From Myxococcales bacterium (lineage in GTDB: Bacteria > Myxococcota_A > Polyangia > Polyangiales > Polyangiaceae), in assembly GCA_004193285.1 (NCBI GenBank), contig SECP01000005.1, positions 62,001-126,000 on the forward strand: a DNA stretch of 64,000 nucleotides, written 5' to 3'. The notes beneath the pieces were generated by a model. It was not told the DNA's origin, made no database searches, and saw only the letters and a program-made list of their open reading frames with translations. This document shows, in pieces, positions 8,756-16,794 of the stretch (its first letter is position 1; every line of letters starts with the position of its first letter). The position numbers and the translations under genes are program-made.

Positions 8756-8843
8756 CGAGGCGCAACACATCGCTCAGCCGCGATGCCGAACGCCCCCCAG
8801 CACCGTGGGTCGTTCGGCGCCCCCTCCCTTCCCGCCGGAACCC

Positions 8844-9971
8844 GTGACCCGCATCTACCTGTCTGCCCCCCATATGAGCGGTCTCGAGGAAGGGTTCGTC
8901 GCTGAGGCGTTTCGAACCAATTGGCTGTCGAGCGTGGGGCCGAACCTCAACGCATTCGAAGCAGAGTTCCAGACCGCGGTCGGCTTGCCCTCGGTGGCGG
9001 TTTCTTCCGGCACCGCGGCGCTTCATCTCGCGCTGCGCCTCGTCGGCGTCGGGCCGGGAGATGAAGTGCTGTGTCCCACATTCACCTTCGTCGCCAGCGT
9101 CAATCCGGTGACGTACCTCGGTGCGCGGCCGGTGTTCCTGGATAGTGAGCGCGCTTCCTGGAACTTGGACCCCAACGTGCTGGAGCACGCGCTGCGCCAC
9201 AGAAAACCGCGCGCGGTGGTCGTGGTTCATCTGTTCGGCCAGGCCGCCGACTTGGACGCGATTGTTACCTTGTGTGACCGGCACGGGGTTCCGTTGATCG
9301 AAGACGCGGCCGAGGCGCTCGGTGCCACCTACCGAGGCCGGCCCGTTGGCACCTTCGGTGCGGCGACCGCGTTTTCGTTCAACGGCAACAAGATCATCAC
9401 CACCACCGGCGGCGGCATGCTTTGCACGCCGCGTCCGGAGTGGGCGGAAAAAGCACGGTTCTGGTCCCAGCAGGCTCGGGACCCCGGAGCGTCCTACGAG
9501 CACAGCGAGGTCGGCTACAACTACCGCATGAGCAACGTGCTCGCCGGCATCGGCCGCGGGCAGCTGGCGGTGCTCGACCAACGCGTGCAACAGCGGCGGG
9601 CAATCGCGTTCCGCTACCGGGACGCGTTTGCGGACCTTCCGGGCCTCAGCTTGATGCCGCAAGCGGACTGGGGCCTGCACACCAACTGGTTGAGCTGCTT
9701 TTTGCTCGACGAAAAGCGACTCGGGTGCTCGCGCGACGAGCTGCTCGCTGCGCTCGGTCAGCAGGACATCGAGGCGCGCCCGTTGTGGAAACCCATGCAC
9801 CTGCAGGCGCTGTACGCGAGCGCCGAGCGGTACGGCGGCGCCGTCTCCGAAGACCTGTTCGCCCGCGGCATCTGCCTCCCGAGCTCGAGCTTTCTCGATC
9901 ACTCGCAGCAAGATCGAGTGATCGGAGTGGTGCGTGAGACCATTTTGGAGCGGAAGCGGAGGAGCGCTTGA
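8844..9971 (+). CDS. PLP-dependent sugar aminotransferase (EpsN/PglE-like, DegT family)
   Basis: A 375-residue DegT/DnrJ/EryC1 aminotransferase. The N-terminus R-I-Y-L-S-A-P-H-M-S-G and the segments V-S-S-G-T-A-A-L-H-L-A, P-L-I-E-D-A-A-E-A-L-G (Asp154) and F-S-F-N-G-N-K-I-I-T-T (Lys183, expected to hold PLP) closely follow EpsN and PglE, which aminate UDP-4-keto-6-deoxy-GlcNAc to give a bacillosamine precursor. I chose GTG 8844 because homologues start two residues before R-I-Y-L-S; GTG 8805 is an alternative adding a Pro-rich stretch. Its stop overlaps the start of the following dehydratase by 4 bp (TTGA), and the two enzymes catalyse consecutive steps. Confidence 0.88.
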   Translation: MTRIYLSAPHMSGLEEGFVAEAFRTNWLSSVGPNLNAFEAEFQTAVGLPSVAVSSGTAALHLALRLVGVGPGDEVLCPTFTFVASVNPVTYLGARPVFLDSERASWNLDPNVLEHALRHRKPRAVVVVHLFGQAADLDAIVTLCDRHGVPLIEDAAEALGATYRGRPVGTFGAATAFSFNGNKIITTTGGGMLCTPRPEWAEKARFWSQQARDPGASYEHSEVGYNYRMSNVLAGIGRGQLAVLDQRVQQRRAIAFRYRDAFADLPGLSLMPQADWGLHTNWLSCFLLDEKRLGCSRDELLAALGQQDIEARPLWKPMHLQALYASAERYGGAVSEDLFARGICLPSSSFLDHSQQDRVIGVVRETILERKRRSA

Positions 9972-11920
9972 GTAAAGGCTTGCTGCGAATCTCGCAAGTC
10001 GTCATCGATTTGGTCGTGCTCAGCGCGAGCTTCGCGCTCGCCTTTTTGATTCGCTTCGACGGCGACCTGCCCGCCCCGATGGTGGTGCGGCTCCTGCTCA
10101 CCGGTCCCTACGCGGTCGCCCTGGAATACGGCGTGCTGTTCGCGTTCGGCATCCACCGGCTGTCGTGGCGCTTCATCGGGCTTCCAGATACGCGCAGAAT
10201 CCTCGCGGCGTGCGTCAGCGCGTCCGCCATCCTCGGGGGGCTCCGCTTCGCCATCGGCTTCATCAGCGAGCCCTCTCTCATCCGCTACGGGCTCATTCCG
10301 TACGGCGTCTTGGGAGTCAACTTGCCGCTGGCCTTCCTGGCGGTGACTGGCGTCCGTTTCGCGCGGCGGACTTTGGGAGAGGGAATCGAGAGCAAGCGCC
10401 GTCGCCCCGTCGCCCCGGCCACCCGCACGTTGCTGGTCGGCGCCGGTGAGGCTGGCGTGCTCGTGGCGCGTGAGCTCACCAGTCGGCCGGACCTCGCGCT
10501 CAGAGCGGTCGGCTTCGTGGACGACGACCCGCGCAAGGCCGGCAGCGTCATTCACGGGCTGCCGGTGCTGGGCACCACCGCTGATTTGCCCAGCCTCTGC
10601 AGCCGCTTGCGCGTGAAGCAGGCGCTCATCACGATGCCGAACGTGCCGGGCAGCGTGGTGCGGCGCATCAGCAAGCTGTGCGAGTCGGCGAGGGTCCCCG
10701 CCAAGATCATCCCCGGGGTTTACGAGATCGTGGGCGGTCAGGTGAACCTCTCGCGCATGCGCGACGTGGCGATCGAAGACTTGCTACGCCGCGACGCGGT
10801 CACGCTCGATCGCGAAGAGGTCCTGAGCTTCGTGAGCGGCAAGGTGGTGCTCGCGACGGGCGCCGGCGGCAGCATCGGGTCCGAGCTGTGCCGTCAGCTG
10901 TGCGCGCTCGGTCCGCGCCGCCTGCTGCTCGTCGAGCGCTCGGAGAACGCGCTGTTCAACATCCACCGCGAGCTGACCGCGGCTCATCCCGAGCTGGATA
11001 TCGTCCCGTGCATCGCCGATATCACCGACCAGCCGCGCATGAGCGCGCTGTTCGCGGCGCAGCGCCCGAACCTCGTCTTGCATGCGGCTGCGCACAAGCA
11101 CGTCCCGATGCTGGAGTGGAATCCCGGCGAGGCGGTCAAGAACAACGTGTTCGGCACGAAAGCGGTGGCGGACCTGGCCGTCGGTCACGGCGCCGAAGCC
11201 TTCGTGATGATCTCGACGGATAAGGCGGTCAACCCCAGCTCGGTCATGGGCGCGACCAAGCGCGCGGCGGAGGTCTACGTTCAGTCGCTGGCCGAAGACA
11301 GCAAGACGCGCGTGGTGACGGTCCGCTTCGGCAACGTGCTCGGCTCCGCCGGCAGCGTCATTCCGATCTTCCGGGAGCAAATCCAGCAGGGAGGGCCGGT
11401 AACCGTGACCCACCCCGAAATGCGCCGCTACTTCATGACCATCCCCGAGGCGTGCCAGCTCGTGCTGCAAGCGGGCGCGATGGGGCGCGGCGGCGAGATC
11501 TTCGTGCTGGACATGGGCGAGCCGGTCAAAATCGTCGATCTCGCTCGTGACCTGATCGCGCTCTCCGGCCTCAGAGAGAAGGAAGACATCGACATCGTCT
11601 TCTCCGGGGTGAGGCCGGGGGAGAAGCTGTTCGAAGAGCTCGCGACCCTAGGTGAGGGAGTGAACAAGACCCGTCACCCCAAGATTTTCGTGGGGCGGCT
11701 CCAGCGCGTACCAAGCGCGGAAGTGCAGCTTCATCTTACGCGGCTCCGAGCCGCGCTGACCTCCGAGCGCAGCGCGGATCTCATGGCTTCGCTGCGAGGT
11801 TTGGTGCCGGAGTACCAGCAAATCGAGCACCCCTCGCCGAGCGAAGCCCCGCCCGTCGCCACCGTCACGACGCCAGACCCAGCGGCGCCCGGCTTGGTCC
11901 CGCTAGCCGTGCGCCAATAG
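9968..11920 (+). CDS. Membrane-anchored UDP-GlcNAc 4,6-dehydratase (PglF/EpsC/CapD-like)
   Basis: A 650-residue protein with the full CapD/PglF layout: four hydrophobic helices in residues 1-130, a Rossmann-like domain at about 150-280 (T-L-L-V-G-A-G-E-A-G), then the catalytic extended-SDR domain with T-G-A-G-G-S-I-G-S-E (297-306), S-T-D-K-A-V-N-P-S (416-424) and M-G-A-T-K (427-431), in which Met replaces the usual SDR tyrosine, as in this family. It should convert UDP-GlcNAc to UDP-4-keto-6-deoxy-GlcNAc for the overlapping aminotransferase. The start is a TTG within the preceding stop codon. The C-terminal 30 residues are a Pro/Ala-rich tail. An acetyltransferase that would complete bacillosamine synthesis is not present nearby. 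Confidence 0.9.
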   Translation: MSKGLLRISQVVIDLVVLSASFALAFLIRFDGDLPAPMVVRLLLTGPYAVALEYGVLFAFGIHRLSWRFIGLPDTRRILAACVSASAILGGLRFAIGFISEPSLIRYGLIPYGVLGVNLPLAFLAVTGVRFARRTLGEGIESKRRRPVAPATRTLLVGAGEAGVLVARELTSRPDLALRAVGFVDDDPRKAGSVIHGLPVLGTTADLPSLCSRLRVKQALITMPNVPGSVVRRISKLCESARVPAKIIPGVYEIVGGQVNLSRMRDVAIEDLLRRDAVTLDREEVLSFVSGKVVLATGAGGSIGSELCRQLCALGPRRLLLVERSENALFNIHRELTAAHPELDIVPCIADITDQPRMSALFAAQRPNLVLHAAAHKHVPMLEWNPGEAVKNNVFGTKAVADLAVGHGAEAFVMISTDKAVNPSSVMGATKRAAEVYVQSLAEDSKTRVVTVRFGNVLGSAGSVIPIFREQIQQGGPVTVTHPEMRRYFMTIPEACQLVLQAGAMGRGGEIFVLDMGEPVKIVDLARDLIALSGLREKEDIDIVFSGVRPGEKLFEELATLGEGVNKTRHPKIFVGRLQRVPSAEVQLHLTRLRAALTSERSADLMASLRGLVPEYQQIEHPSPSEAPPVATVTTPDPAAPGLVPLAVRQ

Positions 11921-11925
11921 AATCG

Positions 11926-14454
11926 ATGGTTGGAGCACCGGGGAGGATGCAGCAGACGAGCGCGCAGTTCGATCGCGCGTCGCGCTGGCTGCTGCTCGTG
12001 GTGGTCGCCGCATCCGCGCTGGCCCTCGGCTCCATCCCTCCCCCCGCCCTCCTCGTGGTGACCGCGCTGGCGACGCTCGGCGCAGCGGCCGCGCTGTTTG
12101 GGCGTCGGCTTGCGTGGTCCTCCGTGCCGGCGCCCGCGTGGGTGATCTTGAGCCTCACGCTGCTCACGCTCCTTCAGCTCCTCAAGCTGCCCGCGTTCTT
12201 GCAAGGAGCGCTGGCGCCCGCCAACCGGGACGCGTGGGACGCCGCGTTCAGCGTGCTCGACGAGACCACCCCCCGGTGGTTGCCGACTTCGCTCGACCCC
12301 GGCGCGACCTGGCTGGAGGTAGCTAAGGGCTGGCTTTATGCGTGCATCTTCATCACCGCGGCCGGCCTAGGAGCGCGACGCGGAGCCGGCTACGGCGCGA
12401 CGGCCCTGTTCGGCTGTGTGCTCGTGTTCGCGCTCGTGTGCTTGGGGCACGGCTTGGTCGAGGCGACCCGGGTCTTCGGCGTTTACCAGCCGAGCACGCG
12501 GGGCACTGGGTTCTCCGTCGCTCCCCTGCTCAACGCCAACAATCGGGCCAGCTACCTGAACTTCGGAGCGCTGTGTGCCTTCAGCCTGCTCGCGATGCGT
12601 CATCCGCCCGTCTCGCGCTGGTTACCGGGTCTCTCGCTCCCTCTGTTCCTCGGCATCTCCCTGCTCACCGGTTCGCGCGGAGGGATCCTGGGGCTCGCAG
12701 CGGGGCTGATTGTGCTGCTGGTCTTGCTGCGCCCCAAGCTGATGAAGCCGCGGGGCGACGCCATCGCGCCTGCGCACCTCCTGGCGATGGGAGCGGGGTT
12801 GGTGCTGCTAGGTGCTCTCTTCGCAGCGGGCGCGGCTGGCCCGCGGCTCAAACACCTGTTGTTCGAGCAGGGCAACGGCAAGTTGGCGGTGATGGCTACC
12901 GCCATGAAGCTGGTGCCGGCCCACTTCTGGCTCGGCATCGGGCGCGGCTCCTTCGAGAGCGTCTTCCCCGCCCTGCGGACCAGCGGCAACACCATCGCTT
13001 CGCACCCGGAGAATTTCCTGGTGCAGTGGCTGACCGAGTGGGGCGTGCCCGGGGCGCTGCTCGCGCTGGTGGCTTTCGCCCTGCTTCTGCGGCCCCGCAA
13101 CTGGGGGGTGCACACCAGTATTCCTGCCTGCGGGCTGTTCGCCGCGACTCTGTCGCTCGTCGTGCAGAACCTGTTCGACCTCGGCTCCGAGGTGCCCGGC
13201 GTGGTGGTCGCCGGCATCGCGGCCGCGGGCGTGGCTTGGGGCGCGCGGACAGGCAAGCTCAGCCGCAGTCCTCGTCGCCGCTTGCTCTTGCCGGTGGTCG
13301 CCCTCGTTTTGGGGGCGCTCCTGCTCCGACCCACGTACGTGCTCGGCCGTGACACTCTGGAGCGGGACCGCGAGAGCCTGGTTGCGGAGCTTGCCGCGAA
13401 GCCTTCGTGGACTGCGTTTCGCGGCAGCGTGCGCGCAGCCATGCTGCGGCACCCCGCTGAGCCCTACTTTCCTCGCCTCGCGGCCATCGCCGCATGGCGT
13501 GATGGCCGTCAGAACCCGGTGCCCTGGATCAACCACGCCTTGAACCGAGGCCTGAGCGCGGGGCGCACGCATTACTTGCTGGGCGCGTACCTCGCGTCGC
13601 GCGGCCATCGCCCTCAAGCTCTGCTCGAGCTGCGTCTAGCCGCTAGCTTCGATGAGACGTTGGTTCGGCCCATTGCCACCATGCTCGCGGGCCTCACTCA
13701 AGACGAGCACGAGCTGCTCCGCGCGGTCCCGGAAGGCGAAGAAGGCGCTCGGCTCCTCCTGGCACTTTCCAAGAACCTTTCCGCGGTGAGCCCCGAGCTC
13801 TCTACCAATCTCCTGCGTCAGGCCGCCAGCCGAGATCCCAACGCGGGGGAAGTGAGGCTCAGCCTGGTTCGACGGCTGCTGGAGGACGTCGAGCGACGCG
13901 CGGCTTCGTGCGCCGACGCCGCGAGCTGCCTCAAAGAGGCCCAGCGCCTGCTGGATGGCGCCGAAGCTGGTAGCACCGAGGCCATCCAGCTCCGGGCGCG
14001 GCTGCTGATGGAGCAGGACAACGCCGCGGAAGCGGTGAAGCTCCTCAACGACGAGTGTCCCCGAGCGTCTCGGCGCATGCCTTGCATCAGCAGCTGGGTC
14101 GAGGCCGCCAAGCGAGCTCGTGACCGGCGAGCGCTGCACCAGGCGATGGCCGCCCTCGAAAGCGAGGACTGCTCCGGCAGCCGCTGCGCGGGTTTGTACT
14201 GGGCCGCAGGCCTTGCCGGAACGTCCTTGGGCGATCGGGAGCTCGCTTTGCAATACCTGGAGCGCGGCGCCACGAGCCAAGGCTCGGTCGCCCGTTGGCG
14301 TGAGGTGGCGCGCATTTCTCGAGAGCACGGACAATTTGCACGGGCCGCCGCCGCGCTGTCTCGAGCTCGAGCTTTGAGCCCGAACGACGCCGCGTTGACT
14401 AAAGAGTTTGACTCACTGCGTCATGACACGGTTGAACAGTTACTACGAAAGTGA
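11926..14454 (+). CDS. O-antigen ligase/Wzy-like membrane protein with TPR-like C-terminus
   Basis: An 842-residue protein. Residues 1 to about 470 form roughly twelve hydrophobic helices with the O-antigen ligase/polymerase pattern, including N-A-N-N-R-A-S-Y at about residue 205 and L-T-G-S-R-G-G-I-L-G near 248, then a periplasmic-type loop with W-L-G-I-G-R-G-S-F-E-S and S-H-P-E-N; these features suit a Wzy polymerase or WaaL ligase. Residues about 480-842 are soluble and helical with TPR-like A-x-x-x-L-x-x-A periodicity. It starts 5 bp after the dehydratase stop; neither ATG (11926 or 11947) has a well-placed Shine-Dalgarno sequence, so the start is uncertain. It precedes a Wzc-type kinase, pointing to a Wzy-dependent export pathway. 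Confidence 0.8.
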   Translation: MVGAPGRMQQTSAQFDRASRWLLLVVVAASALALGSIPPPALLVVTALATLGAAAALFGRRLAWSSVPAPAWVILSLTLLTLLQLLKLPAFLQGALAPANRDAWDAAFSVLDETTPRWLPTSLDPGATWLEVAKGWLYACIFITAAGLGARRGAGYGATALFGCVLVFALVCLGHGLVEATRVFGVYQPSTRGTGFSVAPLLNANNRASYLNFGALCAFSLLAMRHPPVSRWLPGLSLPLFLGISLLTGSRGGILGLAAGLIVLLVLLRPKLMKPRGDAIAPAHLLAMGAGLVLLGALFAAGAAGPRLKHLLFEQGNGKLAVMATAMKLVPAHFWLGIGRGSFESVFPALRTSGNTIASHPENFLVQWLTEWGVPGALLALVAFALLLRPRNWGVHTSIPACGLFAATLSLVVQNLFDLGSEVPGVVVAGIAAAGVAWGARTGKLSRSPRRRLLLPVVALVLGALLLRPTYVLGRDTLERDRESLVAELAAKPSWTAFRGSVRAAMLRHPAEPYFPRLAAIAAWRDGRQNPVPWINHALNRGLSAGRTHYLLGAYLASRGHRPQALLELRLAASFDETLVRPIATMLAGLTQDEHELLRAVPEGEEGARLLLALSKNLSAVSPELSTNLLRQAASRDPNAGEVRLSLVRRLLEDVERRAASCADAASCLKEAQRLLDGAEAGSTEAIQLRARLLMEQDNAAEAVKLLNDECPRASRRMPCISSWVEAAKRARDRRALHQAMAALESEDCSGSRCAGLYWAAGLAGTSLGDRELALQYLERGATSQGSVARWREVARISREHGQFARAAAALSRARALSPNDAALTKEFDSLRHDTVEQLLRK

Positions 14455-14523
14455 CAGGATCCCCGCCCTTCGGCTCGAGACGCTGAAATCTCGCCGACGT
14501 CCGTGCATCGAAACGACTTTGCG

Positions 14524-16794
14524 ATGAATGATCCCGCTCCCGCGCCGCAGGCCTCCGAGGCTCCCGGCCTGACCCTAGCTTCTCTTTGGACGCCAGTTCG
14601 CAAGCACTGGATGGTCATCATCGCCGCCATGGTGCTCTGTGGGTTGGGCGCCATGTTCCTGACCCTCGGGCGCACCAAGATTTACGAGGCGCAGGCGACC
14701 ATGCTGTTCGATCCCCAGCCCCCGCGCCCCCTGGGCCGCGAGGTGCAGGCGGTCGTCGATATCAGCGGCGAGTACCAGAACAAGCGAGAGTACTACCGCA
14801 CCCAGTTCTGGGTCATTCAGTCGCAAAAGATCGCGAGCTTGGTCGTTGAGCAGCTGCGGCTCCACCAAGACGCCCGGTTCGTCGAGAACCTGCCGCCCGC
14901 TTCGAAACCATCCGCGCGGACGGTCAGCGTGGAGGACGCGGCCAGGATTTTGAGGTCCAGGCTGAGCGTCGAACAGGTCAAGGACAGCCAGCTCGCCAAG
15001 GTCTCCTACCAGGACGCGGACCCCCAGCGCGCCCAGCGCGTTCTGGGTACGCTCGTCGACGTTTATGCGCAGCACAATCTGGACCAAGCGCTGGACGCGA
15101 TGGGCGTCGCGGCGGACTGGCTCGGCAGCCAAGTCGCAACGCTGAAGACGGACCTCGAGTCGAGTGAGCTTGCGCTCCACGACTACAAGAAGGACAAAAA
15201 CATTTTGTCCGTCTCCATGGACGATCAGTCGAACATGCTGCGGGGAGAGATTCAGCAGCTGAATCAAGCTCTCACCGCGAGCCGCACCCAGCGCGAGCAG
15301 ATCGCCGCCCGCCGCACCGAGCTCCTGAAAATCAACCCGGAAGTGCCGGCGAACGTGCCCGCGACCGAGCTGCTGAACAGCTCGCTGCTCGTCAAGCTCC
15401 GCTCCGACTACGTGACCGCGGTGCAAGAGCTGTCCGTGCTCGCCGCTCAGGGCAAGGGCTCGAGCCACCCGGACTCGCTGGCCGCTCAAGCGCGCATCGA
15501 TGCGACGCGGAGCGCGCTGCTGATGGAGGTAAAGAACGTGCAAGGCGCGGTGGACCACGATTTCAACGTGGCCAGTAACGCCATCAACGGCCTGACCGCG
15601 CTGCTCGAGCAGGCCAAGCAGCGCGCGCTAGATTTGAACCTCTTGGAGATCGAGTTCAATCGATTGAGGCGCTCCAAGGACGGCAACGAGAAGCTCTATG
15701 GGCTCGTCACCGAGCGCGAGAAGGAGAACGACCTCACGCGCCTGCTGCGCTTCAACAATATTCGAGTCGTCGATCGCCCGCTGCTGCCGCGCGTGCCGGT
15801 CACCCCGAACATGCCTCTCAACGTGGCCAGCGGCTTGGCCCTCGGCTTGGCCCTCGGCTTGATCGGCGCCATCGGCCGTGAACAGCTCGACCGAACGCTG
15901 AAGACGCCGGACGAAGCAGAGCACGAGCTCGCCTTGACCAACTTGGGCCTCGTTCCGTTGATGCACGATGAGGACGAAGGCAGTGGATATACAAATCGCC
16001 GAAAGCGTCGCAACCGCGACAAGAACAAGATCAAACCGGGGTACCCGGAGCTGGTCGTGCACGAGCACCCGACGAGCGGGGTAGCGGAAGCCGCGCGCGC
16101 GGTCCGCACCAACATCTTGTTCATGTCGCCGGATCGCCCGTACCGTACCTTGCTCGTCACCAGCGCTTCGCCCTCGGAGGGCAAGACGACAGTGGCGTGC
16201 AACATCGCGATCGCCATGGCTCAAGCCGGCAAGAAGGTCGTCCTCGTCGACTGCGACATGCGACGCCCCCGCCTGCACAACGTGTTCGGCGCACCGCGGG
16301 ATGTGGGCGTCACCACCGCGCTGCTAGCGCCAGAGACTCTCCGCGAAGCCATCCACACGACCCAGATCCACAATTTGTCGTTGTTGCCGACGGGCCCGCT
16401 GCCGCCGAACCCGGCCGAGCTGCTACACAGTGAGGCGTTCGGCAAGCTGCTGGAAGGTCTGCGGGAACGCTTCGACTGCGTGGTCATCGACAGCCCGCCC
16501 ATCGCGCCCGTGACGGACGCGGCCATCCTCGCGACTCGCGTCGACGGCACCGTCGTCGTCGTTCGCGCCGCGGTGACGCGCAAGGACGTCGCGCGGCGCG
16601 CGGTCCGCTCGCTTCGTGATGTCAGCGGGCACATCGTCGGCACCGTGTTCAACGCGGTGGACTTCGAGCGTCGCGACTACGGCTATTACCACTACTACTC
16701 GTACAAGAAGGCTGGCTACGGCTCGGAAGTCCCGCCCGCCCCTCCCCCGGATGGCGACGGAGACGATTCGGCCCGCCCCAGCGCGCTCTCCTGA
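14524..16794 (+). CDS. Polysaccharide co-polymerase with BY-kinase domain (Wzc-like)
   Basis: A 756-residue inner-membrane protein that regulates chain length and export of polysaccharide. It has a first membrane helix near residues 30-55, a periplasmic Wzz domain with long coiled-coil segments (about 60-420), a second helix with the Pro-rich P-R-V-P-V-T-P-N-M-P near residue 420, and a cytoplasmic tyrosine autokinase: Walker A S-A-S-P-S-E-G-K-T-T, Walker A' V-L-V-D-C-D-M-R-R-P-R, Walker B C-V-V-I-D-S-P-P. The tail has a tyrosine cluster (Y-G-Y-Y-H-Y-Y-S-Y), the expected autophosphorylation site. ATG 14524 is preferred; GTG 14503 would add seven residues. No OPX/Wza exporter gene is in the window. 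Confidence 0.9.
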   Translation: MNDPAPAPQASEAPGLTLASLWTPVRKHWMVIIAAMVLCGLGAMFLTLGRTKIYEAQATMLFDPQPPRPLGREVQAVVDISGEYQNKREYYRTQFWVIQSQKIASLVVEQLRLHQDARFVENLPPASKPSARTVSVEDAARILRSRLSVEQVKDSQLAKVSYQDADPQRAQRVLGTLVDVYAQHNLDQALDAMGVAADWLGSQVATLKTDLESSELALHDYKKDKNILSVSMDDQSNMLRGEIQQLNQALTASRTQREQIAARRTELLKINPEVPANVPATELLNSSLLVKLRSDYVTAVQELSVLAAQGKGSSHPDSLAAQARIDATRSALLMEVKNVQGAVDHDFNVASNAINGLTALLEQAKQRALDLNLLEIEFNRLRRSKDGNEKLYGLVTEREKENDLTRLLRFNNIRVVDRPLLPRVPVTPNMPLNVASGLALGLALGLIGAIGREQLDRTLKTPDEAEHELALTNLGLVPLMHDEDEGSGYTNRRKRRNRDKNKIKPGYPELVVHEHPTSGVAEAARAVRTNILFMSPDRPYRTLLVTSASPSEGKTTVACNIAIAMAQAGKKVVLVDCDMRRPRLHNVFGAPRDVGVTTALLAPETLREAIHTTQIHNLSLLPTGPLPPNPAELLHSEAFGKLLEGLRERFDCVVIDSPPIAPVTDAAILATRVDGTVVVVRAAVTRKDVARRAVRSLRDVSGHIVGTVFNAVDFERRDYGYYHYYSYKKAGYGSEVPPAPPPDGDGDDSARPSALS

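Larger units (their letters stand above)
8477..8843. other. Intergenic region between divergent genes
   Basis: About 370 bp between the RTX/RCC1 lipoprotein (minus) and the aminotransferase (plus). It contains the lipoprotein promoter at 8537-8566 and an inverted repeat at 8727-8755. The rest is GC-rich with no convincing coding potential on either strand. Confidence 0.6.
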
